From Ceratothoa steindachneri (Eukaryota > Arthropoda > Malacostraca > Isopoda > Cymothoidae), in contig OZ018319.1 of NCBI GenBank assembly GCA_963969495.1, forward strand, positions 207,970,247 to 208,034,246: a stretch of DNA of 64,000 nt, written 5' to 3'. Positions 46,804-57,454 of the stretch are shown in pieces; the first letter of the stretch is position 1, and each line of letters opens with the position of its first letter. A program made the position numbers and the translations under genes. Under the pieces are notes generated by a model. It had not been told where the DNA came from, ran no database searches, and saw nothing but the letters and a program-made list of their open reading frames with translations.

Positions 46804-47011
46804 TTTTTCCAGAACAATATAAGAGGTTGACTCCTATCACATTTAAAGGATGAATTAAATATCAACAAATCCCGATCTTTGCTTGCAAAAGATCAGCAGA
46901 TCTCAAAATAAAATGAGGAAGATTAGCTACTTGACCATTTGCAAGAGATAAAGAAAATTAAATATTTTCATATACAAATATTCTACCAATAAGAACAATA
47001 GGTAAACATGT
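46804..47011. other. unclassified AT-rich DNA
   Basis: Nothing recognised. Confidence 0.4.
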
Positions 47012-47322
47012 AGATCGGCGGCGCGAAGGATGTGACGTAAACTATTTCGTCCGTGTTCCAATAAGTTTCACCTTTTTGGAGTAAATTCAAGGGGACTGCT
47101 CGTGGGGGCTTTAGCACTGTGGGGGCCCCCGTCTACGATGATCCTGAGTTTCAATCATTTGGGGGGGTCTGGGGGACACGGCCCTCCAGTATACGATCCA
47201 AATTGTTTATAAAATAATGTTCTAACGTTTTTATTTAACCAAACGCACACGAATACGCATGCGCGGGTGAACGAAACATACACGCCAAAAAAAATAAACT
47301 TTTTCGGGCGCGCCGCCGATCT
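47012..47322. mobile_element. candidate 311-bp terminal-inverted-repeat element
   Basis: AGATCGGCGGCGCG at 47012-47025 and its perfect reverse complement at 47309-47322 bound a 311-bp segment. The core is unlike its AT-rich surroundings: GTGGGGGCCCCCG at about 47119-47131, GGGGGGGTCTGGGGGACACGG near 47161-47182, and GCATGCGCGG near 47257. No open frame of size. It looks like a MITE or a deletion derivative of a DNA transposon. No clear target duplication was found in the flanks. Confidence 0.65.
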
Positions 47323-48150
47323 TCATAGTTACCGAACAAAAATTATCACCAGAATATACTACGATTAATACAATACGAATAACTTTATATAAATTTAGAT
47401 AAATTGATAATAAGGTAAATTGTCCCTTAACCTAACTTTGTATATAATGACAAATAACCCTCAAAATAAGTTGGTAAAGATAATCTCCCTTCACATAACT
47501 CTTGGACTGTTGATCTTTACACTGACCAGAAACTACTACCTAAAATACCACCATAAATCATCATTACAAGTTTTGCCACACTTCATACATCTTTTTAACT
47601 CCTTCTTTCACTCCACCCACATTTGGTTATCCACTTGTTTACCACCTTGTATACTAAGCCTTATACTCTTCCTCCACAATCCACTGCTTGTAAAGTCATT
47701 CAATAAATAATGCGTCAGCTTCTTCATGTTTATCTTTATTTTAAGGAGAGCAAATGCGTTTCCGGTAACTATTTTCCCAGCTTCTAATCCTTTTGCTATT
47801 TCTATTGATTACACTGCATTTACGTTACCATTTTCAACACATCTATTTATATCTTGTACATATTCCGGGATATCCAAATTCATTTAAACAGTTAGTTTCA
47901 TGGGTAGAGACGTAATGTATTTAGAATTCTTGGCACAGCATCGTGGATTAGGCCTTCACTTTTCGATCCATTATATTCAGCAATAAACGATAACATAAAA
48001 CAATTGATGGTTCTTCGTGCAGTCTACACCCACATTTATTCTATTTTGAGCGATTATCACTAGAAACTGACATACATATGTTAGGTTCTGTTGTAGAACG
48101 TACACAGAAGAGTGAATGTGGTTGTAGACGATATATTTAATGATCATCAA
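47323..48150. other. unclassified intergenic DNA
   Basis: The plus-strand frame 47420-47710 has no known domain. Nothing else. Confidence 0.35.
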
Positions 48151-48159
48151 AAATTGGGG

Positions 48160-48400
48160 AAAAGAGTCTAGGGCTACTATTTGGTAAGCTAGAGAGCAAT
48201 ATCGTAGCTAGCATAGTAAAACAGCTAGAAACAATCAACTTGATCCTGGATTTTCGACGCAAGTTTCGCAGGAACAGATCGTGTCTCACAAATCTACTAG
48301 AAGTCTTTCGTGGCACTAGGGATGAGTACGATAGTAGTAGGGCTGTGGACATCTTAGATCTTGACTTTCTAAAGGCATTTGAATCGATGAACCCATCTTC
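48160..48400 (+). pseudogene. CR1-like RT fragment
   Basis: LESNIVASIVKQLETINLIL, then RRKFRRNRSCLTNLLEVF, RDEYDSSRAVDILDLDFLKAF. This is the RT stretch from the SKxxE box to motif A (VDIVYLDFSKAFD) of CR1/L2-type elements; the motif A end is LKAFES. Both ends are cut abruptly; at 48400 it meets a mariner-like scrap on the other strand. Confidence 0.75.
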
Positions 48401-48495
48401 TAACTGTGCTGGCATCAACTGCCTCGGCTCCGCAAACGTTCCCCAAGCGTTGTGAACGTCGATTGGTTCAACTTTTTCTGCATGGAGGAATTCAG
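48400..48495 (-). pseudogene. mariner-like HTH N-terminal scrap
   Basis: On the minus strand MDVRQKQRCVTEFLHAEKV and EPIDVHNAWGTF resemble the first HTH of mariner-type transposases, starting at a Met. The rest is missing, replaced by the CR1-like fragment. Confidence 0.55.
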
Positions 48496-49134
48496 TGACG
48501 CATCTCTGCTTCTGACGCACGTCCATGACAGAGGTTGTTTTCTTAAACTGTCAAACTGTCAATATCTGCATCAGACAAATCAAAATTTCAGGTTATTAGC
48601 GCAAAGGTTCAGTCATCACAACAATCCTCTAAACACTGTGTGGAAAAAAAACTCAGATCTGATAGCGTTAGTGCTCACACCCGTGTGAGATATTTTTGTT
48701 TATTATCAACGTTGTGTAAGAGAACCATTATTAATGTTCAATGCCCTTTTCTCAGACTCCTTAGAGGGAAAGAATCGGCTAAGCCACACCCTAAAGTTTT
48801 TATCCTGGATCTGCCACTGACATCAGAGCTTAAAATATTTGATAAGTGTTTGTACAAATCTATAGAACGAAGTCTGGGGGACATTGCAAGCCACATCTAT
48901 TTAGGTAAATGCAAGAAACGAGCATGCCATAGTTTTAGGCGACTATACTGAGTATGTTGGCTTGTAGAAAAACAATAATTAAGTCAATATGAAGAAATAA
49001 TAATTGAGTGGATGGAAATGTGCGGAATAATACTTTTAAATAATTATTCTTATTTTTTTTCAAGATTATAAATCTTTTTGGAACAGAAATAAGCAAAAAA
49101 ATCCAAGTGATAATGTCCTGATACCAAATAACTT
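48496..49134. other. unclassified intergenic DNA
   Basis: An open plus-strand frame at 48640-48951 has no domain I recognise. Confidence 0.35.
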
Positions 49135-49572
49135 GTATAATGTACATTCACTGAGAGAAACCATGGAAGCACTAAGAACAGCCTTTCCTGGTCGGTTAAT
49201 TTCACGTGTATATGATATAACTTGGCCACCACGATTACCTAATTTAACCCCTCTAGATATTTTTTTCCGTTGAGAATGATTTAAAGAAAAGGTTTACGTA
49301 AATGAACTTGATAATCTTCATAAATTTAAACAAAACAGCATTGAATAGAACGACAGAATCACTTCTGATGTTTTGGAAAATATCATGGAAAATATGATGC
49401 AAAAAATTCGCCTTTGTCTTAACAATAATGGAAAATATTTAAAAAAAATATTGTATTTAAATAATAAAACTTCCAGATCTCTTCTTTCATTTTATATATC
49501 ACCCACATTTATAGCTTCATTATTTTTGTGTTATTAATTTTTTAAAATGTGAACTAAATTTTGGGCCACCCC
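49135..49572 (+). pseudogene. DD41D-like transposase C-terminal fossil
   Basis: LRETMEALRTAFPGRLISR, VYDITWPPRLPNLTPLDIFF (the region of the third catalytic Asp) and, after a stop, LKEKVYVNELDNL, then MENMMQKIRLCLNNNGKYL. Shares the WPPR..LTPLD arrangement with the element at 26467 but is a different family. A likely right terminal repeat, TTTTGGGCCACCCC, ends near 49572. The N-terminal half is missing. Confidence 0.7.
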
Positions 49573-50044
49573 TAATGAAAATCAGTTACATTTATGATGG
49601 AACAGAAAAAAGAAATTTGATAATAAATGAGAAATATATGAATACTATAAAACAGACACTGAGTCAATGAAAGATAATTTACAAAAGTTAGAAGATAATA
49701 ACTCGCGAGATCGCAGTACAAGATATATCAACTCTTGATAGATATTAGAGAAGCTACTAATAAAACTTTAAAAGTCAAAATAAAAGAAAAAAAGGAATCA
49801 AAAGAAGAACTCCGTTAGAACCACTTTGGATGAATACAAACATAAGACAAGGTAATAAAGAGGACAAAATATTGATTAGACAAGAGAGAAATGCAAAAAA
49901 TATGGAGGAAGAAAGGTTTAAAGATCAATAGCTATTGTATGTGACACAAAAACAGAATACAAAAGTAAATAAAGATGAACATCGTATTTATGAAAACAAG
50001 ATCACAAATATTCTAGAAGCTACAAACAAGAGTAAAACAAATTT

Positions 50045-50046
<2 letters not shown>

Positions 50047-50103
<57 letters not shown>
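50047..50103. repeat. (TA)n microsatellite
   Basis: 57 bp of alternating TA inside the RTE-type remnant. Confidence 0.95.
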
Positions 50104-50105
<2 letters not shown>

Positions 50106-50929
50106 AGTTGAGTAAGAGAGAAGAGAGAGAGTAATAAAAAAATATAATGTTCAGGGAGAATTATTCACAGAGGAAGAGACAAACCTGAACTTACAAAATG
50201 GGAATAACACACCAAAACATGATGATAATATAGATGAAATATACATAGATTGAAAATAAAATTCCTTCTCAATATAGATATGTTGGAAAATGAATTAAAT
50301 AAGGAAAGTGTCAGGCTTCTGACATTAGGGGAAAATGAAAGCCTATTTTGTCAAAAGACTGCCCAAATTAAATATTTTGTGAATGCTATAACGCGTTGAC
50401 TGCCTAGGCTTCCAAAGAGCTAAGGTGAGGTTATACAGGCATTACATGTTATGAACAGCGCCCTTATCCGTTATTGCTTTAAGAGCGATATAAAAAAAAC
50501 TGGTAAGGATGAAGTATTCGAAACTACCAATGTACCATATATGGCCCACACTGTCGTCAACGTGTTAATTTTATTTGGCAAGTGGTTCATGATAGTCAAA
50601 TGAGTAAGAAACATTAGAAAACAATAGAATAGATGCTTTAATATTCATCGCACACTTAAATATATTAGCCATTTAGAGCAACCTGCCGCGGAAAAAGACT
50701 AGCTCGCCTCTTGATTGAATGGCTTAAACAAGGTACGATTCCAAAGGACCGGATCAACTAATATTAATCAGGCTTCTCTCGTATGTCTATAAACTCTTTA
50801 CAAGACTCATTACCCACAGACTGAAGAACTAGCTTCATTACCAAAAACCTAGAGAACAAGCTGACTTCAGAAAAGGTTTCTCAAAGCTCCTACAGTTTGG
50901 AAAAGAGGCTAATTGCAAATGTATGGGCA

Positions 50930-51070
50930 TATGAGCGTATGCATTCCGGTGAGAGCATGGAATATGTGCAACATGACTTCATTGCAAGACTTTCGGGCAT
51001 CTGAAATATAAAATTAAGATAATATTTGAAATAGAAAATTAAAACAATATTTATACGTGGTAACAAGACT
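50930..51070. repeat. small insertion with GCAAGACTTTCGG repeat
   Basis: GCAAGACTTTCGGGCA (about 50982-50997) and ACAAGACTTTCGGACAA (about 51064-51080, followed by CCCTGTA) are direct repeats about 80 bp apart and interrupt the RT frame. The second resembles the end of an ITm-type terminal repeat. Uncertain. Confidence 0.4.
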
Positions 51071-52119
51071 TTCGGACAACCCTGTACATACTCTCAACCA
51101 GCTTATTGAGAAAACTTCATAGGACAATGTACCTCTATACATGGTATTTGTAGACTACCAGAAAACATGTGATTCTATAGAAAAATCAGTGGTCATAACA
51201 GCTTTGAATAATCAAGGTATAATAGATCCGGTCTACATAAATATCATAAAACACATGCCAAAATTGCACATCGTACATTAGATTACATAAGGATTCAGAC
51301 ACCATTTAATAACAGACAAAAGATACTATCTCCCCCAAATTATTCACATCCTGTGTAAAAAAAATCTTCAGGAGGTTAAATATAGACATTAAGATCGATG
51401 AGGATTATCGCAATCACCTGAGATTCTAGATGATATTTTACACATAACTGATAGCTTAGATAAGATTCAGACAATCTATCAAGGAAGCAAACTTGAAAGC
51501 AAAAAAGTGGGCTTAAAAAATAAATCTTGGAAAAACATAAGCGATGACAAACCGACCAGAAGTGGACATGGTAAATAGACATTACAATTGCCAACGAGCA
51601 AATTAAAATGATAGACAAATATATCTATTTGGGTCAAAGGATAAAAATGTCACCGGGAAAAGATCAAGAAATCCATCCTACAACCAATCTAGGATGTAAG
51701 TCATTTGAAAAGCCAAGCGTCATCATCATCCATTTGGATACGTGGACAAACCAAACTTCAGGAATAGCTTAAAGTTATAATGAACCTGAAATGGATCTGG
51801 GTATGTCATGTGGCAAGGTTCCAAGAGGATGGATGGATCAAAAGAATTACCGATTGGACTCCATTTGCTAAAAAAAAAATGACAGAAAGTTAGACTAAAA
51901 ACAAGACGGAGTGATGATCTACAAAAAAATACAAATAATTGGAAACAGATTACATAAGACAGACAAATTTCAGAAAGAGGAGAAAGGGAGTTGGAATCTA
52001 ACTATTTAACTTCTACTCAGTCAAGCCCTAAGAGGGGCGTGTCCCTGTAATTCCTCTAAAGAATTGAGACAAATAAAAAGGATCATATAAATTCACATGA
52101 AATCAAATTCACTTATGTT

Positions 52120-52398
52120 GTAACAATTCCCATCAAATTTACTTCCCATATGGTCTAAAACGCCCATTAATTCCATTTATATTTTGTTTTAAATATTGCC
52201 ATTAATTCTAATGCCATTTTGTTTAAATTAATCAATATTTATCCTCATCCCTTTTTTATCGACTCCGTTTGAATTTATTTCCCCAATGTTCTAATAATTC
52301 ACATTAATTCTAATTTATTTTTATCTAATATATCCCATTAATTCTAGAAATTTTTGTTATAATTCTTCAAATTAATTCTAATACATTTATATTATAAA
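52120..52398 (+). repeat. AT-rich satellite, left part
   Basis: Degenerate repeats of TTCTAATTCC / TTGTTCTAATAATTCCCATTAA words. The same repeat resumes at 58784 on the far side of the LTR element, so the element split one array. Confidence 0.75.
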
Positions 52399-53724
52399 TG
52401 TCGAGGTTTAGTGAGTGGGTAATTCCAGTCTCACTTCCTGGACATATATTTTATTACCGCACTGAGGTGAAGCAGAGGTGAAGCATATCCAATACACCTA
52501 CCTTAGCCACTTCGGTGAATAAGAATAACCTCGGTGCGTACCTTTTGATCAAAACTAAGATGATGATCCCCTGAGTGGGTACCTACTCAGTAAAAGCCAA
52601 CCATCGGTGGGTCGGTGGAATATTGAGATTTAAGCCAAGTGGAATGCTTAATAATTGCCAAAGGATCGTCCAAAATAGTTAAACACACAAATACAAAAAT
52701 AATCTTTAATATACAGGAATTTGAAATAAGCAACAGCGTATATAAATATAAATAGAATTAATCTTTGCACGGAATAAGTAAGTCTACATAATGTCGTGGG
52801 GATTACTTGAAAATTACTCACTGGGATGCTTGCGTCTTAATGGCACCCGACAGAATGAATGGAATAGTATTATTGAATTAAACACTGAATTAAGTAAGCA
52901 CTTCTAATACTCGTGGTTACAGGCTCGAGATGGGAATTCTAGTTCACAAATAAACTGGTGAAGTTAGAGGAGGGGGGGGAGAATTCAATTAACGATACCT
53001 TTGAATTCGTAAGTATTTTTGGAGGGGATGGTGAAGAACTTCATCTGGTGACGATGATCGCACCTAGTCCGGCCGTCCAAAGTTACCGAATGAAAGGGTA
53101 ATCCTAGACCAGTGATATAATAATCCTATGCTGGATCACGAAGGTGAGCCAAACGGTCACTCAAATCGGACTTCTTCCTCGAAGTACCTGTCCGATTGTT
53201 CGGCTCCTGGAGTGGGTAGCCAAAACCGATTATCTAGCTACGTTTAGGTTAATCTGCAGAGGAAGGTCCTGTGTAACCTTAGACTCTGAAGGAGGGGGGG
53301 GGGCTGCGAGAAGTTTGGCACCTACAAGTACCGTTACGGCAACAACCAATTCCCCGAGAAGTTCCTTCCTTGCAGCGGGCGAACGGTTTCCTTTGTGGAT
53401 CGGACTCCACACAAACTCGATGTAGGTCCAAGATCTTCTGCTAGAATCCAGGGAGAAGTTTTCCTTTTATTTCCCTCGCGAGCATAAATCGAGAAAGAGA
53501 ATCGAATTCTCGTAAAATCCGTATCGTAGCGCGAAAGACCTTTTTTCATCTTTGGGCAGACAGTATGTCTTTCACACCTTCGAACATCTCGGAGTTTACG
53601 ATGGCGCGAAAAAGGGCGACAGAGAATTCGAGGCGAGAGGTGCATTTAGAGATACGGGAGGGCACGCAGCTTGTATCGGAGTACTTCTGCGTACACTTAT
53701 GTACGTGGTATTAAGACTTCTACA
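52399..53724 (-). repeat. 3' LTR
   Basis: 1326 bp, homologous throughout to 57455-58783. Contains runs of G (about 52972-52981 and 53292-53302). The short open frames inside (for example 53144-53425) occur in both LTRs and are not genes. Confidence 0.93.
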
Positions 53725-54244
53725 TCCCTATCTGTTTTGGAAGACATTTTCTGACGTGTAACTAGGAGTAATGTATACTGTTAACATTGGCTACACGAAC
53801 AATACAGAAAAAAACAACAAAAAAACAACAAATCAAAACGGGAGTTCAACGAATACAGGAACATAAAATAATCATGACGGAAAAAGGAACACACGGGTTT
53901 TCAGTCATATACAGGAAACTCCGGAATAATTAAGAGCTGATGCCTAAGTACAAAAGAAATAAATGTTTATATTCGATACATTAATCCGGGTAGCATGATA
54001 TAAGACCCACATGCTAAAAAAAAGAAACAATCTAAAATTAATTACTGCAGTTATAGAGCTTGTCATATTATCAACTTTACAAATATAACATATGAATTAA
54101 TTAGTAGGCGGATACTAAACCTTTATCCAAAACTAACATAGCTATAATACCAATTATTTACAAAGACTCACTGGGTTTGTCTACTGGGTTCCTAGACAAA
54201 CTATCCGTGAGTACATTAAGAGATCCCTTTAATTATAGGATATC
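53725..54244 (-). other. internal region between pol end and 3' LTR
   Basis: After the RNase H stop, another frame continues with GSLNVLTDSLSRNP (about 54215-54170), the chromodomain-free end seen after RNase H in Gypsy elements, and then stops. No integrase motifs. A weak purine stretch next to the LTR (minus strand AACAGATAGGGA) may be the polypurine tract. Confidence 0.55.
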
Positions 54245-55555
54245 TCATTGATATTCGGATAATAACAGGGCCCAACGCATGAGTCTCCCATTCTGACTCT
54301 TACAACTTTTTAAGTACGCTAGAGGTTTGTGATCCGTTTCATTGGAGAACGGTTTACCTATCAAGTATATGTGAAACTTTTGTACACAAAACACGATAGC
54401 TAAGGCTTCTAGCTCCACAGTGGCATACTTCTTTTCCTGATCGGAAAGTTTCCGACTTGCAAAAGCCACCGGGAACGGCACTTCTGCCTCGTATTGCAAC
54501 AAGGCGCATCCAATCCCAAGATCAGACGCGCCTGTCCTAATGCCAAATTTCTTCTCGGGATTAGGTAAGTGCAGGATAGGGGCAGTCACTAGCTTCTGTT
54601 TGAGTCCATCGAAACTGGCAATAGCCACGGGGTTCCACTTAATAGAGTCTGGAGATTTCTTTTTAAGCAGGTCATTTAAGGGGGAGGCGATGGACGCAAA
54701 GTGGGGTACAAAAGACCGATAGAAGGAAGCTGCTCCTAAAAAGGAATGAAGTTGCTTCTTCGAGACTGGGGGAGGCATATCGGTTATCGCTTGAATTTTG
54801 TCCTTCTGTGGGGCTATGTGGTTCTCGCCAATCTTGAACCCTAAATATGCAATAGTGCTATAAGAAAAATGGCACTTGGAGGGCTTAATTGTTAAACCAT
54901 GAGACCTCAGTGGGTCTAAGTGTGGGCGAAGGCTCACGAGGGATCCTTCCCCTGTACGCATAGCTACGTACACGTTGTCCGAATGGATTGTGACGTTTTC
55001 TAGCCCTTCTACATCTTTTCGCATAAAGCTGTAGTATTCTCTTAAGAGCGAGACCATTTGGGCGATCTTAACGGGCCCTAGTTCGGGATTCACAACTAAC
55101 TCGTGGGAGGGTTCTTCCTGGGGGAGCGGGGTAGAAGGCAGAGCAGGAAACTGGAAGTCCTCGTCTATCTGTCTTCTCTTTTCCTCTTCTTCTACTTTTA
55201 TCTTTATTTTTCTTTCATCATTTTCATTTTCTACTTTTATTGTTTTTTTCTCTTCTATTTTTATCTTTATTCTTCTTTCTTCATTTTCTACTTTTATTCT
55301 TTTTTCCTCTTCTATTTTTATATTTATTCTTCTTTCTTCATCTTCATTTTCTATTTTTATTTGGAGGTCACCTCTCCTGGCTTTTTCCCACAGGGATTGT
55401 AGGGAAGGGTAGTTCTTTTGGGCCCTGGCGAACTCAGCGTTATACGGCTTCTGGAACTCAGTGCCGCATGGTGACGATTTGGGTAACCTCGTTTGGGGAG
55501 AGTTGCGCGCTCTGTCCACCAGCACTGAACAGAATTTTATCGGGGCCGCGACCAT
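54245..55555 (-). pseudogene. pol remnant: charged repeat, RT end, RNase H
   Basis: 436 codons open. Residues about 43-60 (FARAQKNYPSLQSLWEKAR) resemble the segment before a Gypsy integrase. Residues 65-133 are a Lys/Glu/Ile tandem repeat (IKIEEEKRIKVENE type). Residues 146-175 resemble the pre-RT region. RT is cut to its last part: HSDN at 191-194 stands where YVDD should be, then LTIKPSKCHF, YLGFKIG. RNase H follows (GIGCALL, ATVELEALAIV, TDHKPLAYL) but the first catalytic Asp of TDAS is Gly (TGAS, residue 342). Integrase and RT core are missing. Open but catalytically dead. Confidence 0.88.
55180..55365. repeat. coding minisatellite inside pol
   Basis: Plus strand repeats of TTTTCTACTTTTATT and CTTTATTCTTCTTTC words; on the coding strand they spell the IKVENE / RRIKIKIEE repeats. 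In-frame and uninterrupted. Confidence 0.8.
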
Positions 55556-55638
55556 GTCAGTCTAACCGGTGAAGTAGCGGCACTCTACATGGCACCGGAT
55601 GACAGGGAACCTGTTGGCGCATCCCCAAAAGTCGTGCA

Positions 55639-55990
55639 TTACCGCAAATTTCTCATGCTAGGTTTTACGGGAGGAAGTAGCTTGTCTGACACTACGATAC
55701 AGGTACAATCGGTGTCCTTAACTAAAGTGGACACTATGCATCCATTAATCGAGCCAGTTTCAAACTTGAGTTCACCAGGAGAACTCTTATTGAATACGAA
55801 GTTGACCTGGTAGTCCTGATCTGACGGGGCTGCGGTTTGCGGGGTATCGACGGTCGTATGCTCTGGAGAAAGGGTGGCAGACACTTGATGTACCTGCTGA
55901 CTTGGGGAGCGATAGAACCTTGAATTTTTCGGACACTGGGATTTTATGTGCCCCGGGGCTCCGCAAGAGTAACACGTGATCAGAGTACTC
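55639..55990 (-). pseudogene. gag zinc knuckle and protease remnant
   Basis: CYSCGAPGHIKSQC (55933-55974) is a canonical CX2CX4HX4C knuckle of retroviral-type nucleocapsid, followed in the same frame by a Ser/Thr-rich linker and, near 55700, VKDTDCTCIVVSDKLLPP, which stands where the aspartic protease site (D-S/T-G) is expected; here it reads D-T-D. A stop follows at 55639. The first Met used by the open frame (55884) is internal and not a real start. Confidence 0.75.
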
Positions 55991-56195
55991 CTGAAGGTGT
56001 TGTTTGAGTTGATGTTAAAATCAGGGGTTTTTCGGTCTTCTGAGGTCTTCTGGAATTTGTTTTAGGGCTTAAATGGGGGAGCAACTTTTACAAACTGAAA
56101 GGGTTTCTCATGTGGGTGATTTCCGTACCCAAACTTGTTTTCCTTTTCTGTTTTCCTTCGGGTAAAAATGATGGTTTGAAGCGTGAAGGTCCGCT

Positions 56196-57072
56196 TCATC
56201 GATTGATTGTAGAGGCCCTTCGGTCTTGAACGAAGGCCCTAATCTCTGGGGGAAGTGTACTTAGTATTTGATCCTTTAAAATAAAGTTGATCAATGCCTC
56301 GTAATCTCTTTCGACTTTAGCTGAGTCCAGCCAGAATTGAAGATTTCTTCTCATGATGAATCCGAATTGTCTGTATGTCTGTCCGGCTTGGAGTTTATCT
56401 GATTTGAACTTCGATCTATAGAAGTGGGGATTAAGGTTAATAGCAGATAGAAGTTGTGTTTTTAAGATGGAATAATCGATTGTCTCCTCATGCGGCATTG
56501 CGATCAAAATCTCTCTCAGACGAGGGGGGGAGTAAGGGAAGAAGGCGACTTACTCCATCGGCTTCAATATCCCATCCATTTACTTCGAATATTTTTCGAA
56601 ATGTGGTAGGTACGTAATGAAGGCCTCATTCTCACGATGGGGGGGGGGGTAATTTGAGAGCAGGGGCTTTCAGTTGTTGACCCCGGGAACCAATTGAACT
56701 TACTTTCACTTGGTCCCTTCGTAATTCACGTTCATGATGACGAATTCTTTCCCGTTCTTCGTGTTGTAGTTTTTCCCTTTCAAAATCTTCTTTCTGTTTT
56801 TGTTCTTCTCTCTTTGCTTCTGGTTGTAGTTTTTTCATTTCTAAATCTTCCTTCCGTTTTTGTTCTTCTCTATCGTCCTTCCGTTTTTGTTCTTCTCTCT
56901 TTCCTTCTAGTTGAAGTTTTTCTTTTTCTAAATCGTCCTTCCGCTTTTGTTCTTCTCTCTTTGCTTCTCTTTCATTCCTTTGTTCATTGTGGACGTAATC
57001 AATGAGTTCTTTACCTTCCAGTCCGAATGCTTGTCCTTGCTTGTGGAATGTTTCGAACGACGTTTACGCCAT
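56196..57072 (-). pseudogene. gag, charged coiled coil plus SCAN-like domain
   Basis: ATG at 57072 followed at once by GCG TAA, then an open FETFHKQGQAFGLEGKELID. Next a Lys/Glu/Arg coiled-coil region built of KREEQKRKDDLE-type repeats (about 56990-56690). At 56507-56196 the frame TIDYSILKTQLLSAI..RQFGFIMRRNLQFWL..FILKDQILSTLPPEIR has the helical pattern of SCAN-like capsid domains found in Gmr1-like Gypsy elements (recalled, not searched). Poly-G runs in the plus strand (about 56523, 56640) shift the frame between the two parts. Confidence 0.7.
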
Positions 57073-57299
57073 CTTATCGATCCACAGATAAGAGTATGGA
57101 GAGTTGCCCTGGCGTAACGTGTTTAAGGAAAGAGGGGTTATTATAGTTTCCTACCAAAACGTGGTAGGCAAGAGAAACAATTACAAAAAAACAAACAAGA
57201 TTAGATAATCACCCTAACTTAACTAATTTTTGGATCCCCAAACAAGAATTGCTGTTAATGTTTGGGTATTTGGACTAATTTGAAGGTTGGCAATCGTTT

Positions 57300-57454
57300 G
57301 ATTAAAGTTTTGAGATGTTGTTTTTAGTGATAACCTCACACACCCAATATCACTTATATAGGTCGAGAGGTTTTATGCTAACCCCACACACCTGATATCA
57401 CTTATATAGGTCGAGAGGTTTTGTGATGACCCCACACCTGACACCACTTATATA
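57300..57454 (-). repeat. leader with repeated primer-binding-site-like units
   Basis: Next to the 5' LTR the coding strand reads AAGTGGTGTCAGGTGTGGGG, which fits a tRNA primer site (TGGTGTCAGG). The same block recurs twice further in, as AAGTGATATCAGGTGTGTGG and AAGTGATATTGGGTGTGTGA, each with TATAGGTCGAGAGG between, giving three units of about 57 bp. Only the LTR-proximal one has the expected spacing. Confidence 0.65.

Larger units (their letters stand above)
49600..52090 (+). mobile_element. decayed RTE-type non-LTR retrotransposon
   Basis: Scattered but ordered RT remains: LLIEWLKQGTIPKDRIN near 50710-50755; LLSYVYKLFTRLITHRLKN near 50765-50825; KPREQADFRKGFS near 50845-50885; MVFVDYQKTCDSIE (motif A) near 51140-51180; a C-terminal MTNRPEVDMVNRHYN near 51545-51590 and KYIYLGQRI near 51620-51645, the standard YLGxxI box. 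The 5' part (49600-50300) is Lys/Glu-rich and only compatible with an RTE linker. A (TA)n tract (50047-50103) and a small insertion (about 50930-51070) interrupt it. Dead. Confidence 0.75.

Noticed and set aside
53144..53425. Identical open frames at 53144-53425 and 58203-58484
   Set aside because: They lie in the two LTRs on the strand opposite to the element's coding strand, and repeat simply because the LTRs repeat.
55103..55572. Plus-strand Phe/Leu-rich open frames
   Set aside because: Shadows of the Lys/Glu repeat in the minus-strand pol remnant.
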